The notes under the pieces: model-generated
The model's database searches: none
Seen by the model: only the letters and a program-made list of their open reading frames with translations
Told to the model about the DNA's origin: nothing
Shown: positions 22,994 through 33,830 of the stretch, one piece after another
Layout: every line of letters begins with the position of its first letter
Position numbering within the stretch: position 1 is the stretch's first letter
Position numbers and translations under genes: made by a program
Source of the DNA: Leptodactylus fallax
Taxonomy: Eukaryota; Chordata; Amphibia; Anura; Leptodactylidae
Reading direction: 5' to 3'
NCBI GenBank assembly: GCA_947044405.1
Contig: CAMRHE010000156.1
Location: 3,163,001 to 3,227,000, forward strand
Length of the DNA: 64,000 nt

Positions 22994-23368
22994 GGTTAAC
23001 AGAAGAGAAACAATGATGGCAAGCACCAGCCTCCTTTTAAAGTGTCCAGTGGTGTCATTCTTACTTAATCATGACAGATTGATCTCCAGCCCTGTCCTCA
23101 TCAACACCCACACCTGTGTTAATGGAGCAATCACTGAAACGATGTTAGGTGGTCCTTTTAAGGCAGGGCTGCAATGATGTTGAAATGTGTTTTGGGGGAT
23201 AAAGTTCATTTTCTAGGCAAATATTGACTTTGTAAGTAATTGCTGTTAAGCTGATGACTCTTTATAACATTCTGGAGTATATGCAAATTGCCATTAGAAA
23301 AACTGAAGCAGTAGACTTTGTAAAAATTATTATTTGTATCATTCTCAAAACTTTTGGCCATGACTGTA

Positions 23369-23476
23369 CAATTCAAAGAATATACCATGGACGAATCCAA
23401 AACAAAATGTATAGTGCAATGTATGTCAATATTGTTTCTTACACTTATTGTGAAAACCAAATAAAAATTATTGAAA
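23369..23476 (+). other. L1 3' end
   Basis: The final part of the L1 3' UTR, ending in an A-rich stretch directly before the target duplication at 23477-23493. Confidence 0.85.
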
Positions 23477-23493
23477 CTAAAATTCCAGCAGAG
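23477..23493 (+). repeat. Target-site duplication of the nested L1, right copy
   Basis: Exact match of the 17 bases at 7101-7117. Tc1 coding sequence resumes immediately after. Confidence 0.95.
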
Positions 23494-23793
23494 CATTGTA
23501 AGAAACTAATTAATGGTTACCGGAAGCGGTTGTTCGCAGTTATTTTGTCTAAAGGTTGTGCTACCAAGTATTAGGCTGAGGGTGCCAATACTTTTGTCCG
23601 GCCCATTTTTGGAGTTTTGTGTAAAATGATCAATGATTTGACTTTTTTTTCATTCTCTTTTGTGTTTTTTCATTGCAAGCAAAATACATGAAGATATTAT
23701 TACCAAAGCATTTGTGATTGCAATCATTTTCTGGAAGAAATTGAGTATTATCTGACAGAATTGCAGGGGTGCCAATACTTTTGGCCAGCACTG

Positions 23794-23835
23794 TAATACC
23801 ATGTGCAGGGGACACTATTGGACATTATTTTGTAT
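23794..23835 (+). repeat. Hairpin/minisatellite element copy 1, right remnant
   Basis: TAATACCATGTGCAGGGG follows the Tc1 directly. Joined to the sequence left of 5841 it completes a 31-bp unit, which proves the nest inserted into this array. Confidence 0.8.
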
Positions 23836-24918
23836 AACGGTGTGTTTTTGTAAAGAAAACACAGGCATTTTTTTTTGTGCAAAAATGCGCCAAGTGAACG
23901 CAGTTTTACATTGAAGTAAAAGTTCCAGTTGCCTAAGAATATAGCTGTATCCAGATACATAGTGTGTTGTTGTCATGTCCCAGGACTTGGTTTAATTCAC
24001 TGACATGTATCTGTGATACTGTGTTTGCCTGTGAAGTTTGTCCTTCCTCTCTCTCTGTACCCCGGGCTGTGAGGCTGTATCTCCTCCCCTCCCTCTCTGC
24101 TCTTGTTCACTTCTAGTTTTGTTGTAACATGTCTGCTAAGCTCCTGGAAATGCATCATCATCTTTCACCTACTGATGCTACTACTACTGCAGTTGTATGA
24201 GGTTTTACAAGATTTACCTGGATTAAAGCATCTGGAATCTTATCTACGCCTCCTCAGTTGAGTTGAACACTATCTGACAATATGTTTCTTGGTGTAAGTA
24301 CTGGTTTAATATAGAGACTACAGTACACTCTCACAACCATACACTTGCTGCCAAGTTATTGGCTCAGTACTTTCATTGCTTATAATTGGAAAGTACAGGT
24401 GTGTCCCCGGAAATAGCAGTAAACGCATGCGTCCTAAAGCATCTGGTGGCAGCACTTCTGTGTTATGGTTTGTGGTATATGACTTTAGTTTAGGGGTCGT
24501 CAGACTTACAATTATTGCTCGGCACTCCGAGGACCTCATCTTTGATTTTTTAATTAAAATAGGCACGCCAAACAAAAAAAGGTTGCCTACCCCTGCTCCA
24601 GTGTCTCCATGTGCTACTGAAGAGTCCAGGTAGACAATGACTGGGCAGCCATTTCGTGAGAGCCAACAAGCATGCTGTTCATCTGCCAAAGAGGACTGTG
24701 GCTTTGGGTGTGGCTAGGTGATCACCATCTTGTGTACCATCCCAGAGGAGCAGAGGGAAGGGCTGGGACAGTGGGGTGGGGGGGGGGGGGTTCAGCTTAG
24801 GGTTCACTGTCTTGTTGTGCCCCTCCCCCAAAGGTTCTGCAGCAGCACTGGGGAATTGCTCAACTGGCAATTCCCTTACAACTTCTAGCAAAGGTGTACC
24901 TGCAAGTAGGGGCTTGTT
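23836..24918. other. Unassigned, with a possible small MITE at 24491-24595
   Basis: Mostly non-coding. At 24491-24595 the ends TAGGGGTCGTCAGAC and GGTTGCCTACCCCTG are weakly inverted (AGGGGT cores), suggesting a roughly 105-bp hAT-like MITE. A poly(G) run lies near 24775-24790. No gene seen. Confidence 0.4.
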
Positions 24919-25505
24919 CATCCCCCATATCCAATCACTTGCATGCTCATGTCATCTCCACCTCAAAAACATCTCCAGAATCTGCCCTTTCCTTACCACA
25001 GATACACTAAAGACACTTATTGTTGCTCTGATTCACTCCCGCCTTGACTACTGTAACTCCTTACTAATCGGTCTTCCCCTTACTAAACTCTCCCCTCTAC
25101 AATCTATTCTGAATGTAGCGGCCAGGCTCATCTATCAGTCTAGACGCTACAGTGTTGCCTCCGGTCTGTGTCGCTCACTACATTGGCTGCCTATTCAATA
25201 CAGAATACAATATAAACTTATCACCCTCATCCACAAGGCTCTCCATAATGCTGCACCTCCCTACATTTCCTCCCTCATCTCTGTCTATCGCCCAATGTGT
25301 TCTCTCCGTTCACTTAATGACCTAAGACTCACATCCTCCATTATCAGAACCTCCCACTCCCGTATACAAGACTTCTCCCAAGTTGCATCACTTCTCTGGA
25401 ACACTCTATCCCGGACAATCAGATTAACTCCCAATTTCTACAGCGTCAAGCGCAAACTAAAGACATATCTTTTCAGACAGGCCTATTACAATTCCTAATG
25501 TAAAC
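24919..25505 (+). pseudogene. L2/CR1-clade LINE, C-terminal part of the RT protein
   Basis: An open frame here reads HSRLDYCNSLLIGLPLTKL, then NVAARLIYQSRR, LHWLPIQYRIQYKL, HKALHNAAPPYISSL and LWNTLSRTIRL to KTYLFRQAYYNS. This is the conserved C-terminal region after the reverse transcriptase palm in the L2/CR1/Rex clade. The catalytic part is missing and the piece begins abruptly near 24919. No upstream frame or 5' end is present, so it is a truncated relic, although the remaining frame is unbroken. Related fragments are at 32953-33830 and 50285-51700. Confidence 0.85.
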
Positions 25506-25749
25506 CCTTCCGTATTTAGAATCCCTAAAATGAACCCTCCTCTGTTCACGCTCCCACATTACCCTACAGGATATGATGCCATTTCAGATTAACTTTATAT
25601 GTCCAGGCACCATCTGCATGACACGACTGGTCACGGCTCATACTGCTTTATAAGTGTGTAATGACAGTAACCTCTATTACAAAATTGTCTGGACCACTTT
25701 ATAAGCAATGCTACCTCTGATGTCGCCCCTGCTACCTCTTGTGTCACCT
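25506..25749. other. Probable LINE 3' tail and spacer
   Basis: Non-coding, possibly the 3' UTR of the LINE relic. No clear tail motif. Confidence 0.4.
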
Positions 25750-26640
25750 CAGTGGTGAACCTAGCCTCTTTGCTGCCTGAGGCAGACTATAGAAAGACGC
25801 CTCCGCCCCAAAAAAAAAAAAATTGAGTTTCCATTCTACTAGCTTCACACGCTGTTATCGCCGCACAATATACACAATACACAAAGTTATAGAACTGTTT
25901 TCAAGAATTCTTCTTCTTGTATTACTTCAGTATCAGATCAACAACACGGTATTACCAATGAAATTAACTTCACACATCTTCTGCTTGGTGGATGGAAGAG
26001 CCCACTTAGCCCCCATTCTCTATAATAGGAGCGTCGCAGATAGCTGAGTACTGTACAGCTATCTTTGGCACTTCCATTGAAGTGAATGAAAGCCACACGG
26101 GTTCGTCCATCCACCAAGCGACACATCTATATTCAGCCACAGCCAGGCTGAATTCCCACGCAGTGGGGGGAAAAAACCCAATTCTCAGGCTCAGAGGGGG
26201 TCTCAGCAGACAGACCCCCATCAATCAGGTATTTATCCTCTATCATTTAGGTGAATACAGTGCAGTAACATTTTGTGACTTACAGGTGACGTCTCTGACT
26301 AATCCTTTACATTTCCCTTCTCTTCCCTTTGGACCGCCATGACCACTTCTATCAGCTGTGACTTGTCTCTGTAAAGTTTGCAACACAGACATCTTTGGCT
26401 CCTCACTTATCCAGGCATCCAACCCACATTGTCCTCACCTGCACACCCATCCTGCTGCTACCCCCAATTATAAAATATATGATTTAACCCCCCATAATGA
26501 ATAACTCCCAAGTGCATCTTTATATTAATAAGGTCCATGTGTACCCTGTATAAATAGTGCCCCTTATTAATAATGTCCCAGGTGTTAACTAATTAAAAGG
26601 TTTTCCAGGTCATTAATAAACTAATCAGTGGGGCTCAAAA
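25750..26640 (+). repeat. hAT-like non-autonomous repeat, plus copy
   Basis: An inverted relative of 986-1788. Shared blocks include the CAGTGGTGAACCTAGCC end at 25750, CTGCCTGAGGCAGACT, the GTCCATCCACCAAG segment and the long AT-rich tract with TATTAATAAGG. The sequence after 26640 differs from the left copy, where the L1 begins. Confidence 0.65.
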
Positions 26641-26861
26641 ACCCAGGACCCCTACTGATCAGCTGTTTGAATGGTACCTGTGTAAGCGCTGTGACCGCTT
26701 CTCTGTTTACATAGTGTCATTCATCTCATAGCGGCCATGTAATGTAACTACAGCCTCGTCCTGTACATGTCTATCTGACAAGACTGTAATTACATCACAC
26801 GGTCACTATAAACAGACAGCGTATGATATAAACAGGCGCCATAGCCCCTGTTTATAACGCC

Positions 26862-27650
26862 CCATTTACACACATTATAATGTTCCACAGCAGCCCCTGC
26901 ACACCGTATTATACAGTATTATGGCCCGCAGCGGCCCCTGCACCTGGTATTATGGCCCACAGCGGCCCCTGCACATGATATTATGCTCCATAATGGCCCC
27001 TGAACACGGTATTATGCTCCATATTGGCCCCTGCACACAGTATTATGCTCCATAGTGGCCTCTGCACACGGTATTATGCTCCACAGTGGCCCCTGCACAC
27101 GGTATTATGCTCCAAAGTGGCCCCTGCACATGGCATTATGCTCCACAGTGGCCCCTGCACATGGTATGCTCCACAGTGGCCCCTGCACACGTATTATGCC
27201 CCATAGTGTCCCTTGCACACAGTATTATGCTCCATAGTGGCCCCTGCACACATTATTATGCTCCATACTGGCCCCTGCACACGGTATTATGCTCCATAGT
27301 GGCCCCTTCACATGGTATTATGCCCCATAGTGGCCCACCCATGAACCATTATTATACTCTGGGGTCTTTTCAGACCCCAGAGTATAATGATAGGAGAACC
27401 AGGGGAAGTGACAAACATAAAAACCATATTTACTTACCTATCCTGGCCACCGGTGCACTCCCTGCAGATTTCAGCCCTGTTTAATTGCGCACAGACGTCA
27501 CATGGATCAAGCCGGAGTCACAACCTGATTATGTCACCAGTGGGCTGAAGCCTGTTCAGCATAACACCAATCATAGGAGAGGTGAGTAACACTGGTTTTT
27601 ATGTTCCCTCAACTCCCCTGGGCCTCCGATTATTATACTCTGGGGTCTGA
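26862..27650 (-). repeat. Hairpin/31-bp minisatellite element, copy 2 (reverse)
   Basis: A tandem array of 31-bp units (CACGGTATTATGCTCCATAG) spans about 26862-27347. A perfect hairpin follows at 27351-27388 (17-base arms, ATTATACTCTGGGGTCT), then a core with outward splice-donor-like motifs (CTTACCTATCC at 27434, GGTGAGTAAC near 27580) and a half hairpin at about 27630-27650. The order is the reverse of the complete copy at 28478. A further inverted repeat built on CCCAGGACAGGCC lies at 27791-27849. Confidence 0.8.
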
Positions 27651-27869
27651 GTTATCTTCACCTACCTGCGATCCCTTGATGGAGCCACCGCCTCCTCTTC
27701 TTGTCCGCGACATCTGTGTCTCAGCGTAGAAGGCGCAATGATGTCATTGTATCGCCGCCTGCGCTGAGATGCGGACGTCTTGTAAGCCAGCCCAGGACAG
27801 GCCTCGCTCAGCTTGTGTTTTTTTTTTCTTTTAAAGTGGCCTGTCCTGGGTTTTTGTCTGTACTTGAAC

Positions 27870-27940
27870 CCTACAAATTGTAAAGTGCTGCGGAATATGT
27901 TGGTGCTATATAAATAAAATGTATTATTATTATTATTTTA
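27870..27940 (+). repeat. LINE 3' end with (TTA)n tail
   Basis: TGCTGCGGAATATGTTGGTG, then a CTATATAAATAAA block and a short TTA microsatellite at about 27920-27937. I recall this as the conserved 3' end of an L2/CR1-type LINE in amphibians. The rest of the element is absent. Confidence 0.6.
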
Positions 27941-28469
27941 GGACTCAAAAGGTATGCTTGAGCTGATTATGCTGCTTATATAATCACATTATATTCTGTA
28001 ATAATGAGAATCGCACAGAGGCCTTATAGGGGCTCACAATCTCTATTCCCTATGTGCATATTTTGGAGTGTGGGGCAAAATTAAGGTTCCCAGAGGAAAC
28101 CCACACAATACAGATGATGCACTTCTGAATCCATGATGCCAGAGCTATAGGTATCAGTTCTAAAAATGGAGCCACTTTGCTGAAGTGTTTTCTGGGTATT
28201 CACCAAGCCATTATCTTCTGGCACTATATTCTGTGTTATTCTTTTTTTCTCATTCTGCAACTACAGCGCTACTATTTTTTACATTTACTTTATTTTCATT
28301 ACTCAAAAGCAGAAACAATAACTATGGATAAGACTGAAATGGAGAGATAATATTTTTGTGCCACATTTTTCACTAGTCAGAGAACAATTTCTGTTTTTGA
28401 ATAGAGGGAAACTTGCTGTGGATAATATTATGCTATTAGAAAACTTAATCCCCCCCCAACCCTTACTAT
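27941..28469. other. Unassigned AT-rich sequence
   Basis: No gene or repeat partner recognised. Confidence 0.45.
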
Positions 28470-28477
28470 CTGACTGT

Positions 28478-29824
28478 CAGGGGCGTAACTATTGGGGTAG
28501 CAGCAGTAGCGGCTGCCACAGGGCCTGGGACATTAGGGGCCTCGGAGCCCTGTGGCAGCCGCTACCGCGAACCCCACAAACCAGCAATGATCGCGGTCGC
28601 AGGGGGTGCGACCGCGAACGGACCCGGCAGGTTACGGAGCCCGCGGCCAGCTGGAGATGGCCGGGCCCCGGACCATTATGATAGCATTCGGGGAAAGCCT
28701 GGTTCCCCGACCGCTATACATACTATTATTGGAAAGGGGCCCTGGCATATTTCAGGCCCCTTTCCAATAGAGGGCAGCCCAGGGGAGGTGACTGAGAATA
28801 ATAAACACATATTCTCACCTCTCCTGGGCGCAGCGTTCTCTCCGGCGCTCCTCCATCATGACTGAGGCCTGTGATTAGGCCCCAGCGGTCACATGGGGCG
28901 CGGTTGCGTAATGACGTCAGTGCGCCCCCATATGACCTCTGAGGCAAAATCACAGGCCTCGGCAGCGACGTCGGAAGAGGGCCTGAAGACGCTCAAGACG
29001 GCAGGATAGAGCAAGGATGCCAAGGAAAGGTAAGGCAAGGTGAGTATGAATGTTTGTTATTTTTAGTCGCCTTCCCTGGGCCTCCGATTATTATACTCTG
29101 GGGTCTGAGGAGACCCCAGAGTATAATAGCATCGTAGCGTAGGGGGGCTGTTGGAAGCTTATAATACTGTGTGTGGGCCACTGTAGAGCTTATAATACTG
29201 GGTGGGGGCCACTGTAGAGCATATAATACTGTGTGGGGGCCACTGTAGAGCATATAATACTGGGTGGGGACCACTGTGGGGGGCATATAATACTGGGTGG
29301 GGACCACTGTGGGGAGCATATAATACTGTGTGGGGGCCGCTGTAGGGAGGATATAATTCTGGGTGGGGGCCACTGTAGAGCATATAATACTGTGTGGGGG
29401 CTCCTGTAGAGCATATAACACTGGGTGGGGGCCACTGTAGAGCATATAATACTGTGTGGGAGCCACTGTAGAGCATATAACACTGGGTGGGGGCCACTGT
29501 AGAGCATATAATACTGGGTGGGTACCACTGTGGGAAGCATATAATACTGGGTGGGGACCACTGTGTGGAGCATATTATACTGTGTGGGGCCACTGTGGGT
29601 AGCATATTATACTATGTGTGGGGGGAGAAATGTAGAGCATATAATGCGGTATGGGGGCCACTGTGGAGCATATAATGCTGTGTGGGGGCCACTGTTGAGC
29701 ATATAATACTATCTGGGGCCTCTGCTGAGCATATTTTACTGTTTGGGGACCTGTAACCGGTTCGGGGGGGGGGCCCAGTTCAAATGTTCACCTTGGGGCC
29801 CAGCCATTCCTAGTTACGCCACTG
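28478..29824 (+). mobile_element. Complete hAT-like non-autonomous element with hairpins and minisatellite (copy 3)
   Basis: The ends are CAGGGGCGTAACTA (28478) and TAGTTACGCCACTG (ending 29824), inverted with one mismatch, flanked by the 8-bp duplication CTGACTGT (28470-28477, 29825-29832), diagnostic of the hAT superfamily. Inside: a hairpin (28728-28768, ATTGGAAAGGGGCC arms), a GC-rich core with a palindromic TGACGTCA (28912-28919), splice-donor-like GGTGAGTATG near 29040, a perfect hairpin (29090-29127, 17-base arms) and about 18 units of a 31-bp repeat (about 29160-29745). There is no transposase frame, so movement would depend on an enzyme made elsewhere. Confidence 0.9.
29160..29745 (+). 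repeat. 31-bp minisatellite array
   Basis: Units such as GAGCATATAATACTG followed by a G-run and CCACTGTA repeat at 31 bp, with 33-34 bp variants. The same period is found at about 5650, 26862, 50970 and 53470. Three overlapping minus-strand frames of 127-157 codons arise only because 31 is not a multiple of three. Confidence 0.9.
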
Positions 29825-29832
29825 CTGACTGT

Positions 29833-30682
29833 GCTTATAGTTCAACAGGGTTTGATCTGGTGACTCCCTTTAAAATATAAATGCTAACATGGAAAAAACC
29901 TGACTTAAAAATAGATACATTAGCTTTAAATATTGTCAAAAGGTTTTCATAAACCTTTACAACTGCATTGATCTTGTGGCCTGTACCTTCCACTGTCTAA
30001 CGACTGCTTTCATTACAAATCCCTTCCCCCAAAATATCCACTTTTATGTGTAAGTGTTCATATGCCATTGTGTGTATCTGAAAAGTGAAGCAGCCCTCAT
30101 TTTTCATTACTATAAAAAAAATGAATACATAAAAAAGGCAAATATATTAGTATTATTGATAGGGTATAGTATTAGTGTCTATATCTGAATATGATTTAAT
30201 TTTTTTTATTTATTTTTTATTTATTTATTTTTTTCCAAACAAATGCAGTCACCTTTATAGAAAAACAGGGTATGAATCTAGACTAACATTTTTTGATGTG
30301 TGCACATGATTTCTTTGTTCTTTATCTTGATAGATGAAAACTGCCAATGTTTTGCTTTCCCTTTTCTCTGAGTTGCATTAAATATAGGAATAAAATCAAG
30401 AGAACTCTTAAAGGGAAGTACTAATAAATACAAATCCCGTAAAGCAGCGTTGTTAGATTAGCCCATTAATACAAACCTAGTTGAAGTAACCTTCCAATTT
30501 TATTATACTCCCGCCTATGATCTTTCCTGGAAATCCATGCAATCACCGTACAAATTTCCAGCATGATCTTGCTTCTCAGTCGCAAATTGGTCAATAATGT
30601 GTCTAAAATTACTTCTCCTGCCTAATATAAATTGCAAACAGTATATGACCATGGTGACCATAGAAGAGGTTGCAATTGCCAT
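29833..30682. other. Unassigned AT-rich sequence
   Basis: Includes a T-rich low-complexity run around 30195-30240. No gene seen. Confidence 0.45.
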
Positions 30683-30998
30683 AAGGCTAAGGCGCCACGT
30701 AGTGGGCCACAGCAAAAAAACACTGTGGAAAAAAACGTGGTAAATCTGTAACAAATATGACACCTTTCAGGCAATTTGTGGCCTCCCATGTTTCAGAAAT
30801 GCAGCTTTTTTTGTTGCAGATTTTGCTGTGTTTTTTTGAGCCAAAGCCAAGAATGGCTTCAAAAGGAATGGGAAATATATAGAAAGCACTTATACTTCTC
30901 CCTTCTGCTCAATCCACTTCTGGCTTTGGCTCAAAAAAAGCAGCAAAACCTGCAACAAAAAAAGCTGCGTTTACACAAAGTGGGGCCTCAGCCTAAAG
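30683..30998. mobile_element. Palindromic MITE
   Basis: The ends GGCTAAGGCGCCACGTAG and GTGGGGCCTCAGCCTAAAG are imperfect inverted repeats. Internal arms (GAGCCAAAGCCAAGAATGG against TTCTGGCTTTGGCTC, and GCAGCTTTTTTTGTTGCAG against CTGCAACAAAAAAAGCTGC) continue the fold towards the centre. It is non-coding and resembles an inverted-repeat transposon known to me from frog genomes. Confidence 0.7.
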
Positions 30999-32452
30999 GG
31001 TTTTTTGGGATCTAGTATCAACATCTCTCCCTGAAGCACTACAGCCCCCTCACTTTAGAACCTGACACAGCAATACCCATATGCATGGGCGGACCTATTC
31101 ACACAGCTCTTTTCTTATATCAGCTCTGGTGCCTCTACAAAAAACAGATGACAAAAAATTGGGTGCAGACCCATGTGTTGTCAGTGTTCTGTTCAAAGGA
31201 ATTTGTGAAGTGCAAAGAACAAACTTATAAATTGCGCTGTCATATTATGCAAAATGAAAATAACAAAAGCAAAATGCAGGTGTACTTGTTTTTATACTCC
31301 TCACAGAAACTTACAGAAGGAAGAATACTGTACTTGATTATGACTAGACACATTACTGCTAACTATCCATGGGAAAGTTTCCCCTCTGTCATTGTGGTTA
31401 TAAATGCAGGTGATAAAGACATTACTGTTGGTTCACATTCTCTGGTATTTTAGTTGTTTAACCCCTTCCCAGTCTGCACTGTACTATTATATTGCTCTGA
31501 GCGTATAGCTAATGCGCAGCACTGTAATAATACGGTGTAGATCTGTAACTGGCACAGCTCCTACATTGTTTAGAGCCCTCACTAACATTGTTGACAAAAA
31601 AAAGGAAAAAAAAGTTATGAACATCAGAATACAGTGCCCCCAGGCAAATAATTTATTGTTGCAAAATGGCATTTTTATTTTGTAAAACATAATAAAACTG
31701 ATATAAATATTGTATCCCTATAATCATAATGACCCACCAGTGTAGGCTCCCATGTCATTTTTTTAATACAGAGTGAACACCAAGAAAACAAATCACAAAA
31801 AATGACAGAAATGTATGTGTTTTTTATGTGGACTCCCCAAAATGCTAATCAGAACCTTATAAACCAACTGAAAATGGTGCCAGCTAAACACGTTGTAAAA
31901 AGAATAAGATCTCATATGGCTATGTGAATAGAAATATAAAAAAGTTGTGATTTTTGGAAGGCAGAGATGATAAATATGATAAAAGTCGCAGAGCCTTAGG
32001 CGCACTGTCAGTTTTGCAGGTATGTGCCCGATGCCATAGATATCAAGGCTGTTAGTATCGGTACTGATATCACTGCATTGTCAGAGGGGCCACACAGCTC
32101 AGTGTCATCGCTTGGTAGAGAGGAACACACCCTTCACAGCACATGTCCCATAGAATTGTACCATCTGGTAGGAATTCTTGCTCGCTCAATAATAACATTG
32201 AACTGTGAGGCCAGTCCCTCTAACAGTGCAGTGATATTGGTACCAAATCTAACTGCAGTGATATCTTTAGCACTGGGGCACAGACCTGCAAAACTGACTT
32301 CCAAGAACTGTTGGCTTTAATATCACAAAAAGGAAATGTTACTGAAAACCTTAAATGTCCCAAAACAGTACTAAAATGTAACTTTTATTAATTATTAATA
32401 AAATAGTTGCGTCTGAAAAACAAGACAAATATAAAAACTCCCACGTATAGTG
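30999..32452. other. Unassigned AT-rich sequence
   Basis: Short chance frames at 31085-31453 and 32024-32320 show no family signal. No repeat partner found in the window. Confidence 0.4.
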
Positions 32453-32953
32453 GAATTTGAATTCTAGCCCATCCGGAATAGTAGTTAGGGTAGAACGTAT
32501 CTAGTCACTTCTAGTCACTTTTTGTGACTGATTTAGGAGAAAACACCTTTTCCCTGCAGTTTCCTTTAGACTAACTTCATGGGGGGGGGGGGGGGTGCTC
32601 TACTATGATATCTCGATATGAGAAGTGACTTTACACTGATTCCTGTGATGTGAGGGTTCAGCATTTCATTGGATTGCTCAGGTGGCATCCTGAACACTTG
32701 TCTGTGGACAGCGGACAGTGTGTGTTAGAGTGGTTGTCAGCTGGGATTACTATAATAGGGATAAAACCTCTTCCTCATGCTTTTGTCTTTAAGCATTAGG
32801 CCTATATGAATGAGATCTATGACCCAGTGAAGTCAGTCTATAGCAAACTGTATAGAAATGGTGTTTTCTCCTAGATAAGTCACAAAAAGTGAATAGAAGT
32901 AACTAGATAGATTCTGCCCTAACTACTATTTCGGATGGGCTAGAATTCAAACG
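32453..32953. mobile_element. Foldback element
   Basis: Arms of about 100 bp face each other: TTGAATTCTAGCCCATCCGG on the left (32455) and its complement GATGGGCTAGAATTCAAA on the right (ending 32952), with further matching blocks (GTCACTTTTTGTGAC and GAGAAAACACC). A 17-G run lies at about 32581-32596. The centre is non-coding. Confidence 0.75.
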
Positions 32954-33830
32954 ACTAAACAACTCTTTGACCCTTTTCACTCCCTCCTAATGCCAAAGGT
33001 GCAGGTACCTGTCACAGACCTCCGTGCTGAAGACATGGCCACATACTTCAAGGACAAAATTGACAACCTCCGTTGGCAAAAAACCCAATCTCCAAGCAGT
33101 ATCAGTCTCCTTCCCTCCCTTGCTCCTCATTGTGAACTCTTTCTTTGACCTAGTAACAGAAGAAGAAGTCTCCCAGCTTCATTCCTCTTCTCGCCCCACT
33201 ACTTGCACAAGTGATCCTATCCCGTCACACCTCCTCTGGTCTTTGTTCCCTACTGTTACAACTCACCTTACTAAAATTTTTAACGTTTCTGTCTCTTCTG
33301 TAATCTTTTCCTCCTCCTTCAAACATGCTGTCATAACCCCACTACTGAAAAAACCCTCCCTCGACCCATCCTGTGCTGCTAACTATCCACCCATCTCTAT
33401 CCTCTCCTTCATCTCTGAACTCCTGGACCGCTTTGTCCATTCCCATCTAATCTGCTATATCTCTGCTATCTCTCTTCTGGACTCCTTACAATTGGGTTTT
33501 CGTGCACTACACTCTACAGAAACGGCTCTTACAAAATTCTCCAACGATCTCCTGACGGCTAAATCTAAAGGGAACTACTCAGTACTTATTCTTCTGGATC
33601 TCACAGCAGCATTTGACAAAAATGTAGACCACAAACTCCTCCTCACTATGCTCCACTCTATTGGCCTCAGGGACACCGCTCTCTCTTGATTCTCTTCCTA
33701 TCTTTCTGACTGCACATTTGGTGTATCATTCACCGGTCCGGTCAGGTTTGTTCCTAGGCCTCCTCCTATTCTCTCTTTACACAGCCCCTATTGGATAATC
33801 CATCAACAGATTTGGCTTTCAAACAGCAAC
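32953..33830 (+). pseudogene. L2/CR1-clade LINE, N-terminal half of the RT
   Basis: The open part (33024-33689) includes VTEEEVSQL, DPIPSHLLW, VITPLLKKPSLDP, NYPPISILSFISELLDR, LQLGFRALHSTETAL and LILLDLTAAFDKNVDHKLLL, the fingers and first catalytic Asp motif (AAFD) of an L2-type reverse transcriptase. Upstream, LFDPFHSLL continues back to about 32953. Downstream the frame breaks at 33689 and homology fades by 33830, before the YADD box. One extra residue (FDKNVDH for FDTVDH) marks decay. Confidence 0.85.

Larger units (their letters stand above)
21374..23366 (-). mobile_element. Tc1-like transposon, family 3, inside the L1 3' UTR
   Basis: The ends CAGTCATGGCCAAAAGTTTT (21374) and CAAAACTTTTGGCCATGACTG (ending 23366) pair as inverted repeats and are flanked by TA (21372-21373, 23367-23368). 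Excluding the solo LTR, it is about 1.57 kb. The transposase gene is on the minus strand. The TIR family differs from the element that hosts the L1. Confidence 0.94.

Noticed and set aside
26862..27347. Regularly spaced repeats suggesting a CRISPR array
   Set aside because: Units are head-to-tail without unique spacers, in a vertebrate repeat context.
27024..27484. Plus-strand frames of 60-132 codons rich in APAHGIMLHSGPCT-type repeats
   Set aside because: Same minisatellite artefact in the reverse copy.
28911..28920. TGACGTCA as a functional cAMP response element
   Set aside because: One palindromic 8-mer in a transposon is not enough to claim regulation. It is kept only as part of the promoter hypothesis.
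28993..29605. Three overlapping minus-strand frames of 127-157 codons with a repeating QYYML(P/Y)-type peptide
   Set aside because: They are the 31-bp minisatellite read in three phases. A period that is not a multiple of three makes all frames similar. No independent coding evidence.
31085..31453. 122-codon frame
   Set aside because: AT-rich chance frame without family signal or conservation evidence.
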